Positions 54,058-63,714 of a stretch of DNA of 64,000 bases are shown piece by piece; the first letter of the stretch is position 1, and each line of letters begins with the position of its first letter. The stretch is taken from positions 40,480 to 104,479 of the forward strand of contig JACCGJ010010186.1 in the NCBI GenBank assembly GCA_013407085.1, written 5' to 3'. A program made the translations under genes and the position numbers. The notes beneath the pieces were generated by a model. It did no database searches and had not been told where the DNA came from. It saw only the letters and a program-made list of their open reading frames with translations. The DNA is from Atriophallophorus winterbourni (taxonomy: Eukaryota; Platyhelminthes; Trematoda; Plagiorchiida; Microphallidae).

Positions 54058-54617
54058 CTAAATCAAGTTTTTTTGCATAATATCAGAGGAGTTATTCGAT
54101 GTAAGATCACTTATCTTTGGACTCGAATTTTCAGATAGGAGAGTAGCCAGCGTAGGGTTGTTGGAGCACATTTCGCTTAGTGTAACAGGATTTTGCGTTG
54201 CGCTGTCAGCCGTGATGGTGACTGGAGTTCGACGAGGTTGGTCTGAAAAAATTCGGACACTCGGTGGTGCTGTTCTACGAGCATAACGCCAGGCATTTAG
54301 GACAGTAGGCAGCATCTCAGAGCTCAGGAAACAAACTTTCAGCAGTCGCGGCGAATTTCCATTGTAAGTGGTTGGACGAGGGAGTCGGTATAAGGACACT
54401 GTTGTGACTGGTTCGCAATTCATATGCTGATAAAGAAAGCGCCATTGGGCGTGATCGTGTTCTTTACGTTCGGTTTCATTTTCGCTGTCACATTCTGGTA
54501 CTCCATGAACAATGATGGCTCTAGGAGTGTCTTGTCGTAGCACATTTGGAGGACGATTTTTTGCGCGTTCTATCCAGGGTATATCGGGATGGATACGAGA
54601 GGGCGAAGCTTCGTGTC
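54058..54617 (-). pseudogene. CR1-A1 copy 1, ORF1 C-terminal domain
   Basis: RIHPDIPWIERAKNRPPN, AIIVHGVPECDSENE, QWRFLYQHMNCEP and NSPRLLKVCFLSSEML, colinear with 59974-60672. The apparent N-terminal 26 codons beyond 54617 belong to the antisense of the inserted mini-RTE and are not part of the protein. Confidence 0.8.
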
Positions 54618-54621
54618 GCAT

Positions 54622-54635
54622 AAACAATATAAGAA
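54622..54635 (+). repeat. Left target-site duplication of mini-RTE
   Basis: AAACAATATAAGAA, exact match to 55027-55040. Confidence 0.85.
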
Positions 54636-55026
54636 ACTTCGTTAAGGATGGTCCCAAGCCCGTCTGAGAAAGGAGGAGGGTTGGGCTTAGGGTAAGCAAC
54701 CATATCCCGTAAAACCTACATTGCTACGGAAACGATGACAACAGATCCGAAAATTCTAATCATCAATGGCTACAGGTGTGGTTCGGTCATGTCTGCAGGA
54801 TGGATCCCAGTTCGCATACGAAGGTAGCCTTTCACTGGCTTCCGCAAGGTAAACGAAAAAGGGTACAGCCCAAGGAAACTTGGCACAGAACGTCGGAACG
54901 CGAACTACATGCACAAGGATTCACGGTGCAGACGACAACAAAAGCAGCGGCAGACCGAAACCACTTGCGTGGGGTTGTTTCCGCCTAATGTGCCACCCGG
55001 CATGGAGAGGAAAGTGTGAGTGAGTG
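54636..55026 (+). mobile_element. 391 bp internally deleted, non-autonomous RTE-X derivative
   Basis: 54645-54776 matches the 5' leader of RTE-X (4130-4270). At the GCTACAGG/TGTGG junction it passes directly to the RTE-X 3' end (6990-7240): GGTTCGGTCATGTCTGCAGG, HVCRMDPSSHTKVAFHWLP, GKRKR, ending in a GTGA-rich tail. About 2.7 kb of endonuclease and RT are missing. It is bracketed by its own exact 14 bp duplication, so it moved as a short unit or was deleted after insertion. Confidence 0.85.
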
Positions 55027-55040
55027 AAACAATATAAGAA
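55027..55040 (+). repeat. Right target-site duplication of mini-RTE
   Basis: Exact match to 54622-54635; also the start of the CR1-B 3' region. Confidence 0.85.
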
Positions 55041-56560
55041 CATGGATTAAACAGTATATAAGTGTTCTGGAAACGAATAATGCAATAAAAATTCGTCTAA
55101 TATCGTTCTAAAGTCATGCAAGCTAGTGGCGTGAGCAACGGTTGAAGTTAAACTGTTCCATGTGAAACAGACACAGACAGAGTGAAAATGCCTTCTACCG
55201 TTCAGGCGTGAATGGGGTACGACCAGCACATATTCATGGGTCCCATAATTCCTCGTATCCATTCGCGTGAATAAATCGTGTAAGGGATGGTTCGGGGTAT
55301 GGAATGTTTTGTAAAGTAAGATAAGGTCTCCTCTGATTCGTCGATGGGTAAAATCAAACAGATTCAGTTGAGTTATCCTTTCTTTATATGGTTTGTTTCG
55401 GATGCTGAGAACTAGTTTTGTTGAGCGGTCATAGATTCGCTGCATAAGTTCCACATTCCTCTTGAGCCACGGAGAACATGACTGCACACCGTATTCCATG
55501 ACTGGTCTCAATTCAAGGTTTTTCAAGGTTTTTAATGGTCTAAAAAGCAACAAGGTCAACAACAACCATATGATGGTAAAAATTTAAATTTAAGTGTATA
55601 AACAATATAAGAACATAGAATAAACATTATACATAAGTATAAGTGTGTATTCATGATCCTTGGGAATATCTTGGGCAAAAATTACCCAAATACACGTTTG
55701 AGTAGATTTAGAACACGTGTTGCTTTTTTAAAGGCGCTGTGAGTTTGAAGTTTTGTTTTTAAACTGGAGCATATCCAGAAACCCAAATCTTTTTCTTCAC
55801 TGCAATTTTCAAGGACATGCGAACCTATGTGATATGTGAACTCTACTCGATTCCCCGCATTCATGATCTTGCATTTGTTGGAGTTAGACGGCAGTCTTTT
55901 GTTCAACGACCAGCTGTGAAGCGTATCGAGATCCTTTTGTAATAGCAGACAGTTTTCTGGACTACGAATGCTGCAATTGGTTTGGATAATGCACCATCAA
56001 CACGTACATGGTTAGTGCGATTTCTTAGGTAGTCATTCAGCCAATTCAGCAACTTTCCAGTGATAGCAAGCCTTTTAAGCTTCTACAGTTGTAGGGAATG
56101 GTCAACAAGATCGAATGCTTTTGAAATATCTAAGTAGCACGCGTGTATTGCTCGTCCTTTATCTACCAATTTTGTCCAATCATCTAGCGTCACCAGTAAA
56201 TTAGACAAACAGGAATAATTTCGTCTGAATCCATGCTGGTTCCTCGAAAGCAACTGATTATTCTCGAAATGTTTCATTAGATCGTCAACAATGAGTCGCA
56301 CAAGTAATTTTGAAATGACTGGCAACAGAGTAACGGATCGGTAATTGGAAACATCGGAGCGATTTCCACCTTTGTAAATTGGAGAAATTATTCCTTGTTT
56401 CCAATCTGTAGAAATCACTCCGCTTGCCAGTGTTTGCTCGAACAAATAAGTGAGTGGTTTGTATAGAAAACTCGCAAATTGCTTCAATATTTTCGGGGTT
56501 ATTCCGTCGGCCCCAGGGTAACTTTTTTCTGAGTAATCTCCCTAATTGTTATACATGCTT
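55041..56560 (-). mobile_element. CR1-B-like element(s), two pieces
   Basis: 55047-55565 is an RT C-terminal domain (RPVMEYGVQSCSPWLKRNV, RSTKLVLSIRNKPYKERI). 55682-55906 and 56083-56487 carry earlier RT parts. Between them (55598-55640) lies a second copy of the family's own 3' untranslated sequence, so this is probably two adjacent insertions. 5'-truncated near 56560 in the RT. Confidence 0.8.
56083..56487 (-). pseudogene. CR1-B-like RT fingers/palm fragment
   Basis: ISPIYKGGNRSDVSNYRSVT, HGFRRNYSCLSNLLVTLDDW and ACYLDISKAFDLVDHS. The PQGS region that should follow is damaged (55960-56080). Confidence 0.8.
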
Positions 56561-57172
56561 ATGTAGATCAACTATTTAGTGTTATCCCAGCTGACAACTC
56601 ATCGTGCTGGTGAACAGAAACTGTTTTTTCGTTTTCCAGCATCGGTTATAAAGCGGTGCTCACTAAATACAATATGGATAATCTCTTGGCATCGTGATCA
56701 TCGAACATTTCAATCGAACAAAAGAAAAAACGTTTCATCAGTGTTGGGTGCTTTTCTGCACTTTTCCACTTAAAAAAATTTTGGACGTTCGATTTACTTG
56801 AATGGTTCAATGGTTCAATGGTTTATTGTGGTGTAAAAGCATAGCTTAAAAATAACCACAGGTTGGTATGTACAGTGTGGTAGAAATAAAATAGTAAGTG
56901 TCATCTGTTTGGGAACGGGGAGGCCTTATAGCGGGCCACACTCGCTTTGGAATTGCGCCTTCCTTATATTGCGAGGCGGTAGCAGGAGAATACGGAGGCA
57001 TCAGGGTGGCGTTAGACCTGGAAACAAGTAAAACTGACAGGTGGTTAGGAAGGGAATGAACGGAGTAGTAAGGCAAGGAGGACAACGTACCTGAAAAAAT
57101 GAAGCTGATACGCGATGCGGTGTAGTGGATCAGTGCTTATCCGAGAACAACAGCAATCGGACAGACAAGGCC

Positions 57173-59386
57173 TCAAGGTATGTCGTTGTGGAGATCATTT
57201 AAATGAGCGTCCAGACTCCGTTTAAAAACCTCTACGGACGTTGCGGATACGACTTCCTGGGGTAGACTATTCCAGTGAGTACATATCCGGAGGGAAAAGA
57301 AATGCCTGCGACAGTTGAGGCGTGAGTGTTGATATGAAAGTTTGAGTGAATGGCCACGAAGATGTGAAGTTTCACGATTAAGGACGAGAATGTGTTTACA
57401 AGGGTGATCAGTGGATGAGAGGATTTGGTAGGTGAGAATGAGGTCACCACGGAGCCTTCTGTATTTCACTGAAAAGAGATTGAGGGAGCGAAGACGTTCA
57501 GGATAAGGATACGAGGCCAGACCTCTGACAAGTTTTGTGGCGCGTCGCTGGGGAGCCTCAAGAAGTCTTTGGTCCTTCAGTAACCACGGGCACCAAACTT
57601 GAACGGCGTATTCGAGATGTGGACGGATGAATGTTTTGAGCAAAAGCGACAAACATTGAGGTTCAAATCTGCGAAAAACACGTTTGAGAAGACCAAGCAT
57701 GGCGTTTGCTTTATTGGCTGCTCTCAGGCACGTCGCCGAGACTGACATGTTGGACTGCACGATAATGCCTAAGTCCCTTTCTGAGGAAGTCGTCTCAATT
57801 GGGTGTAATCCCAGGTAATAGCTTGGGCTAGAGTTTGTACGCGTTGAAAGGACGCGGCATTTCTCTGTATTGAACGGTAAGCAATTTTCGAGTGACCACA
57901 CATAAAGCGAATTGAGGTCGTCCTGTAGTTGATCGATGTCGTGTTGACATGTGATGACTCTCCAGAGTTTCATGTCGTCGGCATACATGAGCGTGTGGGA
58001 ATCAATGGCTTGAACGACATCATCAATGAAGGATAGGAATAGGGTTGGCCCGAGTACAGAGCCTTGAGGGACACCGCTGGAAATGCTGAAACTTGAAGAG
58101 AGACATCCATCGACGCGGACGCATGCGCGGCGATCTGATAAATAACTCTCAAGCCACTGAAGCAACTGACCTGCAATCCCTAGAGAACATAATTTGCGGA
58201 GCAAGATTCGATGGTTGACTCTGTCGAAAGCTTTCGAGAAATCTAAGTATACTAGGTGAATCTCACGTCCTTTGTCGACTTCGGATGTCCAGTGGTCACG
58301 TGCGAGCATCAGGTTCGTCACACATGATCTCCGGGGACGGAAACCGTGTTGCGAATCAGACAGAAGGTGTAGTCCTTCAATGAACTGGATCAGAGAGTCA
58401 CTGATAATAGATTCCATAAGTTTCGATATAACAGAGAGTAATGTTATCGGTCGGTAATTAGACACGAGAGATCGAGAGCCGCTTTTATAGATGGGAGAGA
58501 TAGATCCACACTTCCAGTCAAGTGGGACACAGCCGTTAGCAAAAAGGTGCGTGAAAAGATTAGCCAGGGGATAACAGAGAGAGGAGGCACATTCGCGTAG
58601 GGTTCGGGGATGGAAACCGTCTGGTCCAGCGGAACTGGTGGGCCGTAAGTTTTTTAGTTTATGATATATAACTGTGGGTGTAAATTCGATGTCAGATAAA
58701 GTGGAATGGGATGGGGATGAATTTACAGGAATCGTGATGTTGCCCGAAGAAGATTGAAAAATTGAGGCAAAATGAGCTTTCAGAGCTTCGGCCGCAGCTG
58801 CAGCATCCTGGGTCAAGCCTTGTGGAGTCTCAAGGATCGTAACTCCAGGTTTAACATACCTCAAGCGGTTCACATAACTAAATAACCGTTTGGGATTGAT
58901 GGCAAAAGAGCTCGTTAGTCTGTACTGGTAAGCGAGTTTGTCATCGCGAACTAGCGAATTGACTTTGTTACGAAGCTTCCGATAGCGCTCCCAGTTCGCA
59001 GGAGTTGGCATACTGAGATAGGTAGCCCATTCAATATTTCTTTCCCGCATCCATTTTCGAGTGCGACTACGAATTGGAGTAAAACCGCGACTTTTGAGAG
59101 TAACTTCTTTGGTAATGGTGCATAAGCTTTGCAGATGCTGTAAGCGGGTGAAAAAATGAAGCCAGGCATCTTCCGCTGAAGTTGATGAGTTAATAATCCA
59201 ATCTTGTTCATCAATGATAGTGTTGAGAGACGCGTAGTTTGTCCGTTTACATGAATAAATAGAGCGTGCATTTACCTTATCAGCCCAGTAAACTAGGTCG
59301 AAGTGGAGGAAGACATGATCACTACGCCCAAGTGGGGGTTCCCGTTTGATATATTCGATCATTAATTCGTCATTGGTCAGAATCAA
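57173..59386 (-). CDS. CR1-A1 copy 2 ORF2: endonuclease end plus complete reverse transcriptase (737 codons open)
   Basis: Longest frame in the window. Motifs: RSDHVFLHF (residues 21-29, catalytic nuclease His), linker RSRTRKWMRE (106-115), TSSAGPDGFHP (250-260), YRPITLLSV (311-319), HGFRPRRSC (347-355), LDFSKAFDRVNH (381-392), SGVPQGSVLGP (437-447), catalytic YADD (468-471), then HLEYAVQVWCPWL, RATKLVRGLASYPYPERL and a natural C-terminus. The reading frame is entered at a non-ATG codon because the real start lies upstream in the endonuclease and is separated by frameshifts. The RT itself looks chemically complete. It would have reverse-transcribed CR1 RNA at nicked chromosomal targets. Confidence 0.9.
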   Translation of the reverse strand: MILTNDELMIEYIKREPPLGRSDHVFLHFDLVYWADKVNARSIYSCKRTNYASLNTIIDEQDWIINSSTSAEDAWLHFFTRLQHLQSLCTITKEVTLKSRGFTPIRSRTRKWMRERNIEWATYLSMPTPANWERYRKLRNKVNSLVRDDKLAYQYRLTSSFAINPKRLFSYVNRLRYVKPGVTILETPQGLTQDAAAAAEALKAHFASIFQSSSGNITIPVNSSPSHSTLSDIEFTPTVIYHKLKNLRPTSSAGPDGFHPRTLRECASSLCYPLANLFTHLFANGCVPLDWKCGSISPIYKSGSRSLVSNYRPITLLSVISKLMESIISDSLIQFIEGLHLLSDSQHGFRPRRSCVTNLMLARDHWTSEVDKGREIHLVYLDFSKAFDRVNHRILLRKLCSLGIAGQLLQWLESYLSDRRACVRVDGCLSSSFSISSGVPQGSVLGPTLFLSFIDDVVQAIDSHTLMYADDMKLWRVITCQHDIDQLQDDLNSLYVWSLENCLPFNTEKCRVLSTRTNSSPSYYLGLHPIETTSSERDLGIIVQSNMSVSATCLRAANKANAMLGLLKRVFRRFEPQCLSLLLKTFIRPHLEYAVQVWCPWLLKDQRLLEAPQRRATKLVRGLASYPYPERLRSLNLFSVKYRRLRGDLILTYQILSSTDHPCKHILVLNRETSHLRGHSLKLSYQHSRLNCRRHFFSLRICTHWNSLPQEVVSATSVEVFKRSLDAHLNDLHNDIP

Positions 59387-59950
59387 GTCTAGCAGAGAGG
59401 GCGAATGCTGCGAGTGAAAACGTGTTGGGAGCGTGGAGTGGTTGAAAGTGGATGACTGTGTATTAAGTCCAGTAGTTCATTTGATAGAGGGTTGCTAGGA
59501 TATGGGTCACAGAATAGGCGTGGTAAGTTGAAGTCACCCATAATGAGGACGTGTGTGGGAAACAGTTAATGCGTGGTTCAGATCTGTCAGCAATTGCATG
59601 TCGCGAGCCGCTGAGCTATTGGGTGGACGGTAGATGAGAACAATCAGTAACGTTGAATGAACGGATAGTTGCAGAACACAGGTAAGAGCGTCGGAAGATT
59701 GAAAACCATCTAATACTGAGCAGTGTAATGATGATCGGGTGTAAAGAGCTACACCTCCTCCTGCTGTAGGCCGATCTGACCGGAGGACAGTCATGTTAGT
59801 CAGCTCAATCTCACTGTCGAGGTGGCAATCACTCAACCAAGTTTCTGTGACGGCAAGAATGTCATAGGGGCAAGCGGGAGTACGTAGTCTGAGTTCGTTA
59901 ATTTTACTGAGAAGGCTTTGAGCATTAGTATAACCACATACCAGGGACTT
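59387..59950 (-). pseudogene. CR1-A1 copy 2 ORF2: endonuclease N-terminal part
   Basis: YTNAQSLLSKINEL near 59900, ILAVTETWLSDCHL (catalytic Glu), SDRPTAGGGVALYT and VLIYRPPNSS in 59534-59836. GDFNLPRLF follows one frame off near 59540, and then the STRFHSQHSP region before the long frame at 59386. Confidence 0.85.
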
Positions 59951-59973
59951 CCGCAGAATAAGTGAAGGCTGAT

Positions 59974-60760
59974 TTACACCTGAGCCGGTCGGGACACGAC
60001 CGGCTGGTTCAGGTTTTTTGATACGTCAGTAGATGCGGGTGGTAGATTTGTTACTTTAGGATTGACGAGTGAGTCACCCTCGGTGCCAGTGTTGGGCAAT
60101 CTGGATACAACGGTCGGTATAGGATTACGGCGTGGATTGTCGGAATATAGTCGAACATTAGGTGGAGCATATCTACGAGTTGTACGCCAAGCACTTAACG
60201 CAGAATTTACCATATCGGGATGTAGAAAACAAACCTTCAGTAAGCGGGGAGAATTACCAGAGTATGTACCTGAACGAGGAAGACGGTAAATAGCGGTTGT
60301 AATTATATCAGTACACTCCATGTGACTATGTAGAAAACGCCACTGATCGTAATCATGCTGTTTCTTATCTAGATCATTCGAACATTCGCCTTCTGGTACA
60401 CCATGAATGATGATAGCTGATGGCTCTCGGTGCGTTGATTTAGAATCACGATTCTTTTGGCGCTCAGTCCATGGAACGTTCGGAAAGATCCGGATAATAC
60501 TAGATTCACCGTGGAGTAAATAGGCAGACAATAAAACGTTTTCAGCTTGTTCACTCGTTTGCAAGTCAATACGTAAGAGACGGGCTTTATCGTCATGGGG
60601 GGAAGATGGATGTCGGGTTAATCGTGTTATACCCGAGGGATCTATGGCTGGGATTTTCATTTTCGAACACAAGTCAATCCACTGTTGTAGATCATGTTCA
60701 CGTTTACTTTTGAACTGTGTACATGTTGACTCAGGTACATTGGTACAAATGACGGCGAAT
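59974..60760 (-). pseudogene. CR1-A1 copy 2 ORF1: C-terminal domain
   Basis: The frame can be followed from about 60760 (ICTNVPES, QWIDLCSKMKIPAIDPSG) through VIRIFPNVPWTERQKNR-like sequence, SAIIIHGVPEGE, QWRFLHSHMECTDII and NSPRLLKVCFLHPDM to a stop at 59974. The conserved FPxxPW and HGVPE blocks recur in all CR1 ORF1s here. Function is presumed RNA binding/chaperone by analogy with other CR1 ORF1 proteins. Confidence 0.75.
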
Positions 60761-61423
60761 GTGTGAGGACGCGCGTTTTTTGACTTTTGGCGGAGAAGTG
60801 TTTGACTGCTTTTTCTTTGAGGTAGTTGCAGTAACCGGGTCTTTCAGTGGAAGGTATGACGGAGGAGAGAGTGTGCACCCAGGGTTACATTCAACAACAG
60901 GAACTACAGGCTGATCTTGTTGCCGGCGCAGAGAGGCGAGTTCTGCAAGAATACGGCGGACATCAGATTCAACTTTAGAAATCCTATTATCGACGGTTTG
61001 ACGGGGGGTTGCACTTTCGGGTCGAGCTGGTGTTGAGGACAACTGTGGAGTAACTTGTGAGGTACGCATAGGACATGTCAGCAGAGTAGATTCGCCATTA
61101 TTCTGCAGAGATTTGAAATCAGGAAGGCATATCTGGCAAATGTATTACAGAGAAGAAGATGCCTGTGACCGTATTACTGCAGTTTCTAAGTCCGTAAGAC
61201 GAGGTTCACAAGATAGATGCGTTTTCGTGCAGCACAAAGAGCAAGTGATAGACTTCGTTCTAGGTCCAACACGAGAGCCACACACTGGGCAAGAACAGCT
61301 CGAAATGGCAGGCATTTGCGGTTCTAACTGGGAGTCAATTGAGTCGAAATAAAGTATAAAATCACACAGCACTAAAAATTGCGAAATTTCGAACACCGCG
61401 GCGCGCATCAGGGTCAAGTTCAT
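60731..61423 (-). pseudogene. CR1-A1 copy 2 ORF1: PHD finger and coiled-coil-like region
   Basis: CPVCGSRVGPRTKSITCSLC (residues ~46-65), HLSC (~71-74) and, after an in-frame TAA at 61145-61147, YICQICLPDF: a complete C4HC3 PHD pattern interrupted by one nonsense codon, probably from CAA. It is followed by a heptad-like stretch (VDNRISKVESDVRRILAELA) suited to oligomerisation, then Lys/Ser-rich sequence to a frameshift near 60750. Confidence 0.8.
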
Positions 61424-61826
61424 GTTCGTGTGGGATAGTTTTGGATCTGTATGCCATGTTACGTTGAGAAGTGTGTTTCGTTTATTGAGTAGAATAATGG
61501 GAAAACGTACGCTGTTAGTGGGGAAATCTTCGCTGGATCAACCGCAACGAATAGGTCATTCAGAACATTTTTTGAGATTTTTGTTAGTACCATATACTCC
61601 CATTTATTTTGATTTTGCTCTCATACATTTTTCAATTACGAAATGGATCTTAAGTCAGCATTTTCTGATACACTATTTGAGGATATTCCCACAAACGCAA
61701 TGTTACAGTTTAGCTTTCCTTATTTTGGCTTGAACTACCCTCGCCTGTGGTTTGCACAAATCGAATCACTGTTCGAGTCTTGCCGTGTAAAAATCTCAAC
61801 GAGCCCTTTATAACCGTGTAGTTGGT

Positions 61827-62186
61827 ATGTTGCCAACGTCGGTTGCAAAGGATTTTGCTGATTCATTATACAACCGCCCTGTTGATAATCTGTATGATGC
61901 ACTTAGTTATGCCATTATTTCTTTTACTTCGTCCACTGACGATCAAAACCTACCGGAGCCTATGTCTTTTGATCACACTCCATCACAGTACCTACCGCGC
62001 ATGCTTCAATTTCAACAAGACAAGCCGTTGGATGACAAAATCATCAGTGAATTATGTCAGCAGAGTCTGAGTACAGAAATCCGCAAAGATTTAGCCACAA
62101 TGGACACGAACGCCAGTTTCCAACACCTAGCTCGCGTGCAGTCGAACTACACGACATCTTTCAAAATTCTACACTATCACACGTAA
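61827..62186 (+). pseudogene. Gypsy gag fragment
   Basis: 119 codons of the capsid-like region; the QYLPRMLQFQQDKPLDDKII stretch matches the LL.RM...D..L pattern of Ty3/gypsy gag. The zinc knuckle is not evident downstream. Confidence 0.7.
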
Positions 62187-62596
62187 ATCACACGACTGTT
62201 GATTATTCTAGCAAACCGATTCAACGAGATTTCGAAGAGTTGAAGCCAATGATCCATAAATTATCCCTGCAAGTACAGGACGTCGCACAATCTCGTACTA
62301 ATTCTCGTTATCATCGGGCACACATACGATCCAAATGTCATGCTAACAGACCCGGGAAACCACGATATCAGTCAACAGACGCTACAGCTCTATTGGGAAG
62401 CACTTACAGTTGTTTTTTTTACGTTACTGACCGAGTCACTAAAATACTGATCCGCATCGACACTGGTGCCGAAATAAGCGTCATTCGACCATCCAATATA
62501 GTACGCAAGATCCAGTCGTCGTTGATATTACAAGCGGCAGAGATCACTTTCTGTCTAATTAGGTCGATGCATTTTCACGCTCGCTCAAATTACTAA
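62054..62596 (+). pseudogene. Gypsy gag end and aspartic protease
   Basis: Overlaps gag in another frame. YVTDRVTKILIRIDTGAEIS (residues ~126-145) is the retropepsin active site. The flap region and C-terminal Gly-Arg motif are not intact. Confidence 0.75.
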
Positions 62597-63714
62597 TTTA
62601 AAGTGCGAATTTTCTTTCTCATCTTGATATGTTGATCAATAAAGTTGGACGTAAGTTTATTGACAATTTAACAAAGAATAATTCATTTGGGTACTTCGTG
62701 ATTTTCCCATCGAAACCATTGGAGTACCTACCCCTGACTTCAATTATCAGTCAGTGACTTACTGTTCGCAATCTACTACTGTTTAACATGACGTCACACA
62801 TCCCAATCCGACCCGTGGTCCTCCACTGTTTAACGGACACCATCGTTTGGCTCCGAAAGCGTTCGAGTTAGCAAAGTGTGAGTTTGAACACATGCTTGAA
62901 CATGGAATCATACTACCATCCAGATTGCCCTGGAAAATCCCCTTTCACATAGTGGAGAGAAATAAAGCTAATGCTTGGCGTCCACGTGAGGATTAACGTG
63001 CTATTAACAGAGCTACCTTGCATTGAAAGACTGTGTTTTCTAAACTGAATCTGGTGTGTGTTCATCACCGGATACATGTCCCCGAAAATGATATCGCGAA
63101 AACAGCCATCACCATAACTTTTGGTTTTTTCGAATTTATAAACATACCATTGGGATTACGCAAAGCTGCTCAAACCTTCCAGCAATTCGTGGACCAAGTT
63201 TTCAAAAGTTAATCTCTCGTTTGCACTACCATTACCAGCTGGCTACGTTGTGGACGTACAAATTTGTGCTCACATACTTTTGAATTTTATTGCTCCCTCT
63301 GATGACGGATCTAGACGGTTCTGGTATCATTGAACTTATCTCAACTTCTTCATTTGGAATAAACTATTTTCTAGTCAGAGAACCGTGAATCCTTGAAAAT
63401 AAAAATTTTCTTGTTTCAACCCAACGTTACATATGTGTGCAACATTGCTTCCAATCCAGAATAACGCAACAACTCGGATAACATCATGAAGATCTCGCTA
63501 TTCGGCATTTACTAACAGTTATTTTAACACTGTCGGATCAAATCTTACATAACAGAACCGCTTTTTGTGAAAGTGGACGCATTTTACTGTCCTTTGGATC
63601 GGCTGCATCAGATCTAATCGTTCTTGCACTACATCGAGAGACACCGATCGATAAACGACTGCTCACCCAGTGTATCTACTCGCTCTCGCAAAATTGTAAC
63701 GATGACCGACAACG

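Larger units (their letters stand above)
50862..54621 (-). mobile_element. CR1 element, family CR1-A1, copy 1
   Basis: The 3' tail at 50862-50885 has two units of an 8-bp repeat (complement CATTGTTC). The 3' untranslated region (50885-51240) is about 90% like that of the copy at 56803. ORF2 is spread over frames 51241-51927, 51949-52188, 52163-52642, 52468-53625 and 53579-54028. The ORF1 end is 54058-54615. 5'-truncated at 54621, where the mini-RTE sits. Confidence 0.88.
56803..61440 (-). mobile_element. CR1 element, family CR1-A1, copy 2 (nearly full length)
   Basis: About 4.6 kb. The 3' tail at 56803-56822 has two units of CATTGAAC (complement). Then a 3' untranslated region to 57172, ORF2 57173-59950, ORF1 59974-61423, with a short 5' leader. 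Only four or five lesions: a nonsense codon in the PHD finger (61145), a frameshift near 60750, and frameshifts near 59545 and 59400. The youngest-looking CR1 in the window. No clear target-site duplication. Confidence 0.9.
61640..63215 (+). mobile_element. Ty3/gypsy LTR-retrotransposon remnant (gag-protease-RT)
   Basis: Gag: FPYFGLNYPRLWFAQIESLF near 61710, MLPTSVAKDFADSLYN (61827) and LDDKIISELCQQSL. Protease: ILIRIDTGAEISVIRPS near 62450, with the catalytic DTGA. RT start: GPPLFNGHHRLAPKAFELAK near 62820, HGIILPSRLPWKIPFHIVE and, near 63140, GFFEFINIPLGLRKAAQTFQ with FVDQVF. Frames are broken many times. No integrase and no LTRs are seen, so both ends are missing. Confidence 0.8.
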
